Shown piece after piece: positions 1 through 11,892 of a DNA stretch of 64,000 nucleotides (position 1 is its first letter; every line of letters begins with the position of its first letter). The notes beneath the pieces are model-generated. The model was not told the origin of the DNA. It saw only the letters and a list, made by a program, of their open reading frames with translations, and did no database searches. The DNA comes from Quercus robur (taxonomy: Eukaryota > Streptophyta > Magnoliopsida > Fagales > Fagaceae), in the NCBI RefSeq assembly GCF_932294415.1, contig NC_065536.1, positions 13,361,974 through 13,425,973 of the forward strand. Reading direction: 5' to 3'. A program made the position numbers and the translations under genes.

Positions 1-2378
1 GATCACTCGGATCACAATTTTCAAGGAATAATATTTGCAAGTCATCTAGACTTGGTATGTCAGTTGCATCTGAATGTACTGGTTTTGCATTCCGTAACAA
101 CACTGCTTCAATAAGGGGCTTTGTTATGGAACCAAACACCTGTTTGGAGAAGAACACATAATGATGTTCAAGAGTGTCATAAATTCAATAACTAGTACAA
201 TAATGTGCAATTTATATATGCATTTGTATTAAAACCTAAAAGCTTGTACGAGTCTTATTGATGATTATCTTCTTCTATATATAGGCCAGAAATAAACTAG
301 AGGCTGGACATCATTATGTAAAAATGAGAAGTAATCAAGGCTTTGTTTTGATTAAAATATGAAGTATAAAATAAAAAAAGAGAAGTGTGAAAATAGATTT
401 GATGAGAAGAAGTATTGTTATGTTTAACTAAAGTAGACCTTTCAAAGAATTTTCTCTTTTTTCTTTTTATACTTAAGTGTGTATACCCAACCAATCATTT
501 TAATATCTTGCAAGATTTAGGTTATTTTTGGTTTAATGACATCATTTTTTGGGTTCCTGCAACATGAAAGGAAGGGCTCATAGGTTGGATGCATAGTGCA
601 ATGACAACACTTTAACTATAATAGAACTTATAGCAATGAAAATTAAAGATCAAGAAGCTAATTAACATACCACGGTACTAAACAAAACAACAATTATAGT
701 TGAGGTGATCATTAGTGCACTATCTTCTGTTAACGTCTTGTTAGAATTTGCAAACTGCAATTGGAGATTGCAGAAGTTAATAACTGCTCAAGAATCAACA
801 TATTCAATTAATAATTTGACATTGACTTGAGATTTTGTCTACTTACCTCGTTATAAGACAAGGCGATAGTTACTGCACCTCTCATAAGGCCTGCCCACCA
901 TATTATAAACTGAGATTTCAGATGGTTAGCAAAGCTTGAGCTAGAATCAATGGCAATAGCTAAGTGCTGAAGATATCTGAAATTATCACCTGTTTCCGTA
1001 GCTCAATTTTCGTACTTGGTCTTTTCTTTATGCAATTTGTAATATTGGCAATAGGGAACACAAATGCTGCTCTTCCAACCAACACTAATGCAAATAATGT
1101 TGAACTCACAGCAATGGAAGTTCCTGGGCTGAAACAAATAGCATGAAACCAATTAAATGGTATCAAATCCATAGGAAAAGAAATGGGAAATGAAATATAT
1201 CACTTGTCTTCTAAATGCGATAATTGTGGTTTTACTTTGGTGAGAACAAAACGAAAATAAAGATAGCATATTCTTATGTCTCGCACTATTATATATAGTA
1301 TTTGCCTAACTGCCATTTTTTGTTCAGTTGAGGGCTTGATGCGGTGATTTTCTATCTAGGGTATTAGAGAGCATGGTCAGTACCACCTAGCCTAGACCCC
1401 TTAGAAGCAGGAGCCTTCTGCAGTACATATGACCTTTTCTTTTCTTTTCTTCTCCTTAAATTAAAAAAAAAAAAAAAATAGAGATAATAGTTACAACAGC
1501 TACAGGTTACAATGCATTTATTGTGACCATTTTTATAGCAACATGTATGACATGACATTTAATATTTGAATTCGGTAATTGTTGTTTCATATTATCTGAA
1601 ACAATATGCTAGTTGTCAGTTAACCATGAGCTCTGAAATGTGAAATAGGAAAGTAGTAAAATTACCTTGCTTTGCTGCTTTTCCATTTATCAATGTCTAA
1701 GGCATCCATGCCAACATATAGGAATATAAAAGTCTCTGCAATGAAAGATATTGTTGCAAATGCATGCCTGAGATCATCAAACAATTTTGAAGATTAGAAT
1801 AGGTCATTGGAGCTTAATCTTCATTTGTATTCTTAAAATGTTAACACTTCTCTTGCCTAGTAATGTACACAGGTCAAAGTCCCTTATTTCTGTTAAAACA
1901 TGTAAATTGCAGACTGATAAGAATTTATTCAATAGAGCCGCAAATGAGAGGATAGAAATAAAGTTAAAGTACATTGGAGATTTGAAGTAAAAAGGGAAAG
2001 AGAACAAAGTAAATAGGTAAACATTTAAATCCTGACACCTTTTCAAATGAAACCCACCAATGATTATTGCTGAGTGAAAGATATTTTTTTACGTAAGAAT
2101 ATTGATTGAGGATCCAGCTTGATAGAAACTTAATTGTGAAAGAAAAAATCATGACTTCTGCATCCCTTGATTGCCAGAATTTCAATCTAAAGTGTTAATA
2201 ATTGCCCTCTTTTCTTGTCAAATACTTATTTTTTGCTAAGAGTTTTACAAGCATTTATTGATTAAGACACCCTTTCTAAGTTCCTAAAGTGCCTATTGAG
2301 TAAATTCTTAGATTTTACAAATGCTACAATTTGACGTGACAACAATTTGAACAAATTTCCTGTCCATCTCTTCTTCTT

Positions 2379-2410
<32 letters not shown>

Positions 2411-5400
2411 TGGGGGGGGGGGGGGTGGGGGGGGGGCAAGTGGAATGATGCCCCCATATTACTGGAAATTAAAAAAAAAAAAACCATGGTACTTGTATGC
2501 TGTCATGGATTTGCGAACATTACACTGTGTTTCCACTCCAAAAACAAGAAATATCAACAAATTGTAGGCATTATGGTACTTCATATACACAAATTAATAA
2601 GTTTAGTTTTGATTGGGGCTGTTCAATATTATCACCATTAAGAGGGAAAGGATATGTTCTTACTTGGTTGTAACTCGTGAGCTTTCCGTAACATTATGCC
2701 AAGTGTAGTGAGACATGACAATGCCACAGAAGAATATTGTCAAAATCCCACTTAGATTTAAAAGCTGCAGGAAAAATGGGAATTTATTAATTTTTAAGAA
2801 AAAACGAAAGGGTGATATTTTCATATTCATCGCATATCTTGTATCAGTCAAATGGTGTCATTTGTTTGGAAAATTAGTTTAAGCTATTGATGTCATTTCC
2901 CTAAATTCTTCTGTTTGTATTTGTAGACAAACGTTTTCTGCAATGAGATTATATCTCTTCTTTTTTATTGGATGGTAACTCAATTCATTTTAGTCATACT
3001 GTTTTTGAACTGCAGACGACTCAAACATTAAACAAGTATGGTGCAATCTATTCAAATGGAAGTCCAAAATGCTTGCTTAAACTAATGTACATGTATTACA
3101 AGATATAAGTAATTCATTGAAGAGGCGCCCAAAGGAGATAGAATGATGAAATGTAAGGCATTCATCTTCAATTTCTTTTTCCTGTTTCATTCGTTGCTAT
3201 AAACCTTAATATTTCAATGTGAAAAACTATAGAATTTTACTTTATATGAATACTAATACTTTTGAACATACTTTCTGGAGGTTCAATGCATCATGATTTT
3301 TTCAAATTAAATAAAAGTGATAAAACAAAAATTAAAACTCAAAGAAAGACGAGAAATAAATAATTAAAATGATAGAAAAATTTGTCTTTGGTACCTCAGC
3401 CAACATGTATGACAAATAGGCCATAAGCATCATGAGTGCAACTTCACGGTCTGTGGAGTGCCTGTTGTAGAAAAATGACAATGTCAAGTTATATAACAAG
3501 ACTTACATATAAGTCACAATTAATCATTTAGGTATGCAAAAGCTGGTAAATCAAAAATGTGATCATACAAGACTTATTGATTAATAAGATGTCCTTCCAC
3601 AATTGCAACTAGGTGATTTCAAGATTGTGTTGGCTATGGGATTCCTTCACATTTATCTCAATCTTGAGACATGAATCCTGCTAAATCTTTTTCCATATTC
3701 TCATTTACCACCTACTCAAGCCACATTTTCCCCCCTTCATCTTTTCCTTGTATCACCTTCGCTAATTTTCTCATTACTTGAATTCCATCTGTTCTTTTCC
3801 CATTTAGCTCTCTTCTTTTGTTTAGTTCCAGATTCTTAATACCTTTCAAATGTGCACAATCATGTAGTCTTCAGAACTATGCAAGGATAGTGGTGCAAAT
3901 AATTTCCTAGGATATACCAGTCATGAATGACATACATACTTCAAAGTGATGCAATTGGATCAGACTCTAAACATATGGCTATAAATTCAACAACTATATG
4001 TGAGGGGGGGGATAAGCATGCATGATTATAGAAGGGCATAGATCCATCAACATTGTCACCAATGAACCATCTGAAAGACATCAGTACTAAAAGTGAATGC
4101 AACAGATACATAGAACAAACAAATTCAGGCTAAAAACAAAGTGAATTTGATTTTACCTTCCAAAGTAAAGTGTCTTTATGATATACGCACTTATAAGACC
4201 CGCCTGAAAGTTACCATGTAGGAAGTTAGACAATGATGTCTACCAAATTCCCCACAAAAAGTGCATTAAAATTTAGCAAGCAAATAATAATTTTTTCAAA
4301 AACAATTTTTATGTGAAATGAAAATGGAAAGTCCAACATATGATCGTAGAAATATAACACTAACTAGCAAGCTTTTGAGCTTGATGCTTTACAATCCAGT
4401 GCAACACAATTATGTCAAAAAGATTGTCATGTTTTCTGGTTTACCGTGTACTTTACATACTGTATCTAAAACAACCGAAATTGAAGAGAGATGCCCAATA
4501 AAAAGGGGAAAGAAAAGAAACAATAATAATAAGAAGAAAAAAACGTCCACTAAAACAACTTACTGCTATACCAAGAGCAGTACTGGTGAAGAGGAGGTAT
4601 AGGAAGGTCCCCAACAATTTTAATGCTGTAAGCAGATCGATGTTGCTGACATCAAGTGATTGGACTGCATTGAAAAGCACAATAGAGGTGGCATCATTCA
4701 CCACTCCCTCACCGAATACAATACTGTAAAGTAAGGGCGTTTCATCTTGATTGAGAACCTTTAACATGAGAAAAATATCATGCATTAATGGAGCATGTCA
4801 ATTTCCATGTATAACATTCATGTAAGGATGAAAATCGTGTACCTGCAGCGTGCAAACTGAATCAGTTGCTGACAATATGGCACCAACAGCTGCACAAAAG
4901 GGATGCACAAATGATCAGTATTAAAGGGCTATCAATGACTGTATGAACAAAATGATTCAACAATAGTTGTTAGTCACCTAGGTAATCTTGAATATCAAGG
5001 CTTGTCACACCAATTCTTTTAAATAACAAATAGGCCCCTGGTATAGACAACACAAATGGAATAGTTAAGACTTTGTTTGGGTGAAATGTAAGGTCCATAG
5101 GAATGAGTGTATTAGTTCTATTAGATAAGGTAATTATCACTGTATTATTTTCAGAAAATACCAGTACCAAGCTTGAAACAAGGAAATGGTAGAAGTGGAT
5201 GAGTGATTGTGGATCTTACCTAATGATATAAGGCAAAATGAAATTACAGTACCAACTACCCCAAACAACAATATTGTGGTGAAATTCTTGAAAAATTGCT
5301 TTTTCTTGACCTGAAAACTGGAAACAAAGGAAGAACCCATATCAGTGTGATGCAAAATTGAGTACATACTTCAGTTAGGGGACTTTACTTTAGCTTGGAA

Positions 5401-6215
5401 TTTTCATAAACATAGCATATAAGATGCATCAAAATTAACCAGGTAATGAATCTCACAAGTATCAAGACTGATAAATCTAAATTCAATAAGATTCAATCAA
5501 CTGTTCATAATTATTTTCATGCCCACATCATCATATAACACCTCTCTTGCTGCATTACTTTAGCTTGGAATCAACATTTAAATAGGAATTGGAGGGTTTA
5601 CATTCAACTCAACATTGGATACTATTTGATCTCTCCTATACAGAAATTGGAAAAGGAAAATCCAATTTCAGGCCCCAAATCCAGTCCAAAATGATAATAC
5701 AAAGTATAGAAATCCTTTTTCCAAATTCCACACCACTAGAAACCCAATTCAAATCTAATCCAATTCTGAGCAACTAATTGCAATTCACAGAGAGAGAGAG
5801 AGATAGAACATACCCGGCATTGAAAATGATTGGGGGAAGCAAATAGAGGAAGAACAAGTCCTCACTAAACACTAGTATGCGTGAACTATGGAATTTAGTT
5901 ATCAGCAACACCACCACTCCACAGCACAACCCCTATAGTCAACCACACACATTCAAACCAATAAGTTTAAACACCCCAAAAACTGACCACCACTTTGTTC
6001 CACACAAAAAATAATCACAATTCTAAATTAAGTACCAGAAGAAGCGCGGTGATGGACTCGTTAGCCCAGCGGTTCTCTTCCAGGAGGTGTCCAATAATGA
6101 TGCAAGCACAGAGGAGTGCAAAGAAAACAGTGAGTGCAATGACAGTGCTAGTGTCAAGAAACGATGATGATGATGAAGAAGAGAGCAGAACTGGAATGGT
6201 TTCGAGCACAGCCAT
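1..6215 (-). CDS. NHX: Vacuolar-type Na+(K+)/H+ antiporter, 3' end outside window
   Basis: This membrane antiporter exchanges lumenal H+ for cytosolic Na+ or K+, usually at the tonoplast. Fourteen exons read in frame on the minus strand: 6215-6036, 5932-5814, 5317-5220, 5037-4978, 4889-4843, 4758-4564, 4203-4157, 3461-3395, 2764-2664, 1767-1666, 1128-990, 909-847, 754-671 and 139-1 (continuing past base 1). Together they give 480 codons. Visible signatures are the amiloride-binding stretch FFLYLLPPI in exon 2, ATDSVCTLQ and the ion-site segment FGEGVVNDATS in exons 5-6, and WWAGLMRGAV in exon 12, with many hydrophobic membrane segments throughout. The start at 6215 (MAVLETIP) precedes the family-typical ALLCACIIIGHLLEENRW. 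All splice phases fit and the frame is unbroken. Membership of the class I (vacuolar) NHX group is clear; the exact isoform is not. The C-terminal regulatory tail lies outside the window. One oddity is GLCCG at the start of exon 2, where homologues I recall carry G-x-GTG or SCTG forms. Confidence 0.93.
2376..2437. repeat. T-tract followed by long G homopolymer
   Basis: A T-rich run ending at 2411 is followed by 14 G, one T and 10 G, inside NHX intron 9. G-runs of this length are prone to slippage and could form a G-quadruplex on the plus strand (a C-rich strand in the NHX transcript). Confidence 0.8.
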
Positions 6216-6345
6216 TTCTGGGATTCTGTTGAAGAATTTGGCATTCACAATATGGGGTTTTCGAGAGTTTGGATATAACCTTGGACTAAAGATCAAGCTA
6301 TTCTAAGTTTTGGACCAAGAAACCATGTCTTTTTTTTATATTTTA

Positions 6346-6382
<37 letters not shown>

Positions 6383-8799
6383 AAGACCGTTTAAAATGGA
6401 GGGAAGAATGGTAGTTGTGAGGTTGGATTCTGTGTTTTGAGATTGAGTTGCAGTTTGGTGCAATCCACACACGTGTCGCTATGAAAGTCTTCCAAGTCAA
6501 CTTTTGGACCAGAAATGTTTCTATTTTCAAATTGTGTGCAATTTTGGGCTGTCCGGATTGTGGGAACTAGTAAAAACCAAAAACCCACTTGCATCCCCTA
6601 CTTGTGGGTCTATCCTAGTGTCAAGCATTGATTTGTTTAACAGTGTAATTTTTTTTTCCCCATAAGATTGAATTTATGATATCTATTCCAATGATAATTA
6701 CTCTTACACTAACAAACCTAGGTGCTGACAATTTTTTTTTCTTCTTCTTTTTTATGTTATAATACTATAATGAGATTTGTTTATGTCATTTTCCTAATAA
6801 TAAGAGATTTTACTAATTAATCAAACTGTAATTCACTGTAGACATTACTATTATTATGTTTAAATAAAATTGTCAGTCAAGGACCAACTTATCTTTATTC
6901 ATTTCAAAATAAATAAAAAATTGCATAATTCTCCAAATTTTATGAGAAGTCATTTTATTTATTGTGGGAACCGTGAAATTCTAATGGAATGAAAACCCAC
7001 TTGCATGAATTGTCAAAATTTTGTTGAGAAGTCATTTCAGGATTCAGATAATTTATTGCGTTTGGAATTAGATATCCAGGCTGGGTGTTTCTTCAATCCA
7101 CAAAAAAGCTATCAAATTCAAGGCCCAGCCAGCTTTGACTAATTGGCGCTGTCCTTCATTTGGCTATACGTGGAAGATTGAACTACCTTAAACCCAAATT
7201 ATCCTATGGTAAGTGATAACTGACAAGTGTAAATGTACCATTTATATTGCACATGCAATCTTCCTAGGATTTAAAGCCATATATCACCAGGTTACTTCAA
7301 AAAAGTTTACACAAACCATTTGAATACATCAGTTCCTTTTAATGAAAAGGGTGACAATGAGCACCTAACTTTGACAACTCTATTTTAACAATGACTATAA
7401 TAATTTATCTGTATTAAAAATGAGTAGTTATAGGGATACACTATATGTAAGAGACACATAATTGAAATCATCTTTTCAAAACACAAAAAAATTTCAGCAT
7501 TTCACAATTATTTTGAAAACATGATTTCAATTGTAATGTTTATGGTAGCGTGTAATTCAGCATGTGCAATAATAATTATAAATTAAAAACCAGTTTCTAA
7601 GAGGTGTAAAGTGGTAAATGATAAAGGAATGGCAAACATTGCTTAAGTGAGTTGAATCATGGTATGAGTGACCTCAAATTCAGTCCTATTTAAAACACAA
7701 ATAGTTCCAAGCAGTAAAATTCAAAGCTGCGACCCAATGGCTAGGAGTTATTATATCACTAAATTACTAACTACTAATTCATGAGTCAACATTATTTATG
7801 AATTAGTACTACTTACATAGGACACAAAGTCATAAAGTGCAACATCAATATTATTTGCAAAAGGTAATATTTGGAAAACCTCATGCAAAGTCCACAATCC
7901 AATTATTGTTGCAAAGATTAGTAATTCTGTAGTATCTTATAAAGGTAACAAACACTATTCTAATATATTCCATTACTTTGATACCTTGACAAAATCACCC
8001 TTCAGCTCACTGTGTTCAAGATCTTCCATTGGTTGAAACAACCAAATTGTGTAGGACTTGAATCACATGAGTTGAATAGGTTGGGCTGTTAGTTGGGACG
8101 GTGCACATGTTTTAATAATGTTATAGAAATCTATATATAGAGACACCTTGGCATCATTTTCTTTTGTCTGTTTGTTTCCAAGTAAGGTGAGTCATCGGCT
8201 CGTGGCATCATCATCTTGAGACAACATGATGATTTGCTTGCATATGATCTCTTCTTATTAGTCTTCCCTAAAAGTCCTTGCCAAACCTTCACAAATATGG
8301 TTCTCATGCCCAAATAAGGACAGAAAAAAAAAAAAAAAAAAAAAAAAAAAACTATACACGTGGCATATTTAATATATAATTTAATGCTGCATCGCACATT
8401 GATTAGGTGGGCAATCACATTCAGATGTGGAAATTTTGAGGACCCCTCAGAGTTGGAGACGTTTCTAGCACAGTCTATCAAATTTAGTAGATTGTGCTAC
8501 CAACTAGTAGCCTCACGCCAAAAAGTAAATGCTTGCTTTGGTATATATGACTTATATTTTGATTAATAAATCTACGAACATAACCGTTTATTTATATATA
8601 ATATATTTTTTAATAATGATTGAGGTGATATTATATTATGATTGGGATTGAAAAAGTAGTATCAGAGGTGTGGTGGGCTTATTCAGAAATTATTATTAAA
8701 AAAAATTAAAATTAAAAAAAAAAAAAAAAAAAAAAGAGGCAGTGGGCTTGTGTGACAATAATGATGCTTTTAACTAACTTTCCACCTTAATAATCAATC

Positions 8800-8814
<15 letters not shown>

Positions 8815-8846
<32 letters not shown>
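8815..8846. repeat. (TA)n microsatellite
   Basis: An uninterrupted alternating TA run follows a poly-A tract. Confidence 0.9.
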
Positions 8847-8851
<5 letters not shown>

Positions 8852-9599
8852 CAGAGATATCATGTGAAAAAGTATGAAACTCTGTCATGTGGTGCACTTT
8901 ATGAAGTTAATAACAAATTTAAAAATATGGACTCTTTATTTCCTTTGGTTCAATGTTTCAAGACTATTTTTTGTTAAATTTTTTATTCAATGTTTTAGAC
9001 TATTATTTGTTTTATTTGGTTCTTTTTTTCAAGATTTTTCCTCTCTTTCACTTACAAGTAACTCTTTGTATTTCCATTCACCCTTTTCACTTTTACTCAT
9101 TTATGTATACATGTCCACAACTCTTCATGCCATCTCATCTCAAATACACTCAGACAAAAAATGATGTCATTTACTTTCAGCCTTTCAACAACACCTACAT
9201 AATTCCAACATTGTGGTACCATTTGATTCTAATTTTTATGAGTATGCTATGACCAAGGAAGAGGGCTTGCGTTTTTTTATTCAGTGATGTTGAAGTCGGA
9301 CGTTGTGGATTTTGTAAAGGTTGTGTTTCGCTTTGAGTCTTTGGTTGTTTGAGATTTTGGTTTGGGAAAGTCATAAATGTATTTTGTTTTAGAACTAAAG
9401 AAAAAAAAACATTTTAATTGATTATTTATGAAGTTAGCTTTTTATTTTTATTTTGTGTGTGTTAGAACTCATAATTTATAGGTTCCTTTGTAGGTTTTTT
9501 ATTGCTATTTTGTGTGGTATGAGCCATAGTGATAAAAACAAAAAATCGATAATGATTTCAAAGTATTTTCAGTTTTTTAAAAGGATATAGAATCCCAAC

Positions 9600-10022
9600 T
9601 TTTTTTTTTTTTTTGATAATGAATTAGGTATTAATGATTGAGATCTCCATATTTAGTTGTGAGAATAGAGTTGCTGAGGAAGTGTTTGGGAGGTTGCTTA
9701 AATTTATGTAATTTTAGAATATAAAAGTACTTTATACTTTAAATTTTTATTTAAAGATTTCAAAATCATTTAATTAGTTTAAAAAATAAAATCTACTTTT
9801 AACTATAAATATTATAATATGTTATAGTCTTATAGTGTTATACAAATTTTTTTCAATAAAATATGAATTAAAAAAATCAAGTTTCAAAGTACTTAACAAT
9901 ATTGTGGGCAAATATAAATATTTTAAAACAAAATAAGTATTATATGTAGATCTAAATATGCATAAATATGATTTCAAATAAAATTGTAATGTAATCCACG
10001 TATTGCGCGGGACATCATCTAG
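9600..10022 (+). mobile_element. Possible Helitron 3' terminus
   Basis: The sequence CCACGTATTGCGCGGG followed a few bases later by CTAG and then T (10019-10023) resembles a decayed plant Helitron 3' end: a short GC-rich hairpin, then CTRR inserted before T. The 5' TC end was not located, so the left limit is arbitrary. This call rests on the terminus alone. Confidence 0.35.
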
Positions 10023-10574
10023 TTATAAAAAAAAAATGTGACAATTTTTGTGTCATTAACATTAACTCTGTTTTTTTTTTTTTTTTTTCCTTCTTATTTG
10101 TCTATAATAAATTTAAAAAGGTACAGCTTTGAACATAATTAAACTAACTAAATAAGTTTTTAAAAAATCAAACCAAATAACAAAACAAACAAGAATAAAA
10201 TAAAGTATAAGCTTTTTATTTTAAAATGTTATGACTTATGACCACAAAATTATAGTAAAAAAGTTAAATGTGTCCAGTTATGTTTTAGGGTGAGTTTGGT
10301 TTAGTTTTTTGTAAAAGTATATAATGAAAAAGTGGAGTTTTCAAAAAGTGCATTTTCAATAAGCTGAATGTTTGGTAAAAACTATTAAAAAGTGTTTTTT
10401 GATAAAACTGAGTATTTGGCTAGCACTTATAAAAGTGGCAGTTTGAGAGATAAATTACCAAAAAGGACAATGTATATATAAGGGAGTTTATTTCATACTT
10501 TTTTTTTTTTTTTTTGGAATGTGAGTTTGTTTCATACTTAAATCAACTACTTCATCATACTTAAATCAATTTTT

Positions 10575-10866
10575 CTCTTTCTAAAAAAATTATTTTTTTC
10601 TCACCAATATTAGCTAATAATAACCTACCACTTAAGGTTTATTATGAAAGTATTGTGAAAATATTTTGATAAAAATTGATACTGATTTTAATTTTAACAT
10701 ACTATTAAAATTATTTTTTTCTCTTTCTAAAAAAATTATTTTTTTCTCACCAATATTAGCTAATAATAACCTACCCCTTAAAATTGATTGTGAAAATATT
10801 GTGATAACATTTCCTTCTTCTTTTTTCCTTTTTTTTTATCCTCCACACACGTACCCTTACTCTTTT
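10575..10866. repeat. 146-base internal tandem duplication
   Basis: The segment beginning CTCTTTCTAAAAAAATTATT at 10575 recurs at 10721 and stays nearly identical through CACCAATATTAGCTAATAAT and beyond. The second unit diverges toward its end. It lies inside the TIR element at 10288-11648. Confidence 0.8.
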
Positions 10867-10969
10867 CTTTTTTATCATTCTTTCCTCCTTTTTTTTCCCT
10901 GTCATTCCTCCAAACTCCAGAACGTTCCAGAGCTCTCCTTCTTCCTCTTTTTTTTTCCCCCCTTTTCTC

Positions 10970-11219
10970 TTAGCACTTCGTCTGTTGGTTCTTAGCGGAA
11001 TCGATAGCATCCTTGGTTCTAGCGACATCCATCGAAGTGTGTGACGAAGATGAGGCGGTGGAGTTCGGAGACGGCGAGTGGCTGAGAGGGAAGGGCTTGG
11101 AGATCGAAAATGGGGTCGAAGTCGGAGGGTTTGATTGGGAGGGGTTCGCCGATTTGATAGAAGTAGAAGTCGGTGTTGTTGACACATTCGCCTTCAATTT
11201 CGTCTTGTAATTCTATCAT
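10970..11219 (-). pseudogene. Captured N-terminal fragment of nucleoporin NUP214 (LNO1-like)
   Basis: From the ATG at 11219 the minus strand encodes MIELQDEIEGECVNNTDF, then FYQIGEPLPIKPSDFD and LPSQPLAVSELHRLIFV. This is the N-terminal pattern of plant NUP214 (EGDR..., IGEP, PPSQPLA, FVAHSSGF). The match continues in a second frame (VARTKDAIDSAK at about 11010-10975), so the fragment carries a frameshift just after HFDG, and it ends soon after. Plant NUP214 is a large nuclear-pore protein; only about 80 residues are here. The coding stretch is distinctly GC-richer than its AT-rich surroundings and sits inside a TIR element, which suggests transduplication. NUP214 identity is from memory of the family. 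Confidence 0.62.
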
Positions 11220-11718
11220 TTTGCTATATTTTGATGTTTTTTGGTTTTGCATTTTGAGGAATCCTAATTTGTAAGGGATTGATTTTTTTTTTTTTCCTTA
11301 GTTGATTTGGGAATTTGTTATAGATTTTTTTGTGTTTGAATTTGGAAATTTGTTGGGAGAGCAGAGAGACGAGATGAGAGGAATGAGGGACAGGCGTGAG
11401 AATTGAGGACTTTTTATCAAGGGTAATTTGGTAATTGAAGGAAGAGCCTAACGGATAGTTCAGAAACGCGCATGGACTTTTTGTTTATGGACCTCCAAAG
11501 CTGCATAACGCAAAAGTGCGTTCTCAGCCTTGGCCCAAAACGCAACTTTTTTCAAAAAGTTGCGTTTTAGTTGAACCAAATGCGTTTCCAGCTCCAACTT
11601 TCTTCAAAACATGCATTTCAGCTTCTAAAAGTTAAAACAAACGGGCACTTAATCTATTTTCACCATAACAAAAAGCCCTATTTTACTATTAAATGGTTTC
11701 ACTAAACTATGGTGGGTT

Positions 11719-11805
11719 TTAGACTTTCAGTTAGTTCAATTAGTAAAGCGTCTTCAACATAAGTTGAATAGCTTTAAATCCTTTTCTCAACCAAAAAAAA
11801 AAAAA
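11719..11805 (+). mobile_element. SINE-like tRNA-derived copy (weak)
   Basis: The segment GTTAGTTCAATTAGTAAAG resembles a degenerate pol III A box. A B-box-like TTTAAATCC and an A-rich tail (11791-11805) follow. No clear target-site duplication was found, so this is tentative. Confidence 0.35.
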
Positions 11806-11821
11806 AGTTTTAAATCCAAAT

Positions 11822-11822
11822 G

Positions 11823-11890
<68 letters not shown>
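11822..11890. repeat. Compound (AT)n(AG)n microsatellite
   Basis: About eleven AT units run directly into more than twenty AG units. Confidence 0.95.

Positions 11891-11892
<2 letters not shown>

Larger units (their letters stand above)
6216..10287. other. Intergenic region upstream of NHX, no gene seen
   Basis: The first few hundred bases should hold the NHX promoter and 5' leader; a poly-T tract lies at about 6348-6381. The remainder is AT-rich with poly-A/T runs (8320-8350, 8716-8735, 9600-9615), a (TA)n microsatellite at 8815-8846 and a Helitron-like terminus near 10020. The open frames here are short, low-complexity and show no recognisable protein. Confidence 0.7.
10288..11648. mobile_element. 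PIF/Harbinger-like TIR element carrying a gene fragment
   Basis: The left end GGGTGAGTTTGGTTTA and the reverse complement of the right end GTGCCCGTTTGTTTTA match at 11 of 16 positions. Both ends are flanked by TTA (10285-10287 and 11649-11651), the three-base target site typical of PIF/Harbinger elements. No transposase frame is present, so it is non-autonomous. The middle holds a NUP214-like coding fragment on the minus strand and an internal 146-base tandem duplication. The 'GTTTGGTT...' ends also resemble common dicot MITEs. Confidence 0.65.

Noticed and set aside
8131-8481. 116-codon open frame on the minus strand
   Set aside because: It consists largely of poly-Phe from an A/T tract and has no recognisable domain.
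10771-11187. 138-codon basic open frame on the minus strand
   Set aside because: It is a shadow frame of the NUP214-like fragment and a poly-purine tract; composition is Lys/Glu/Arg low-complexity.
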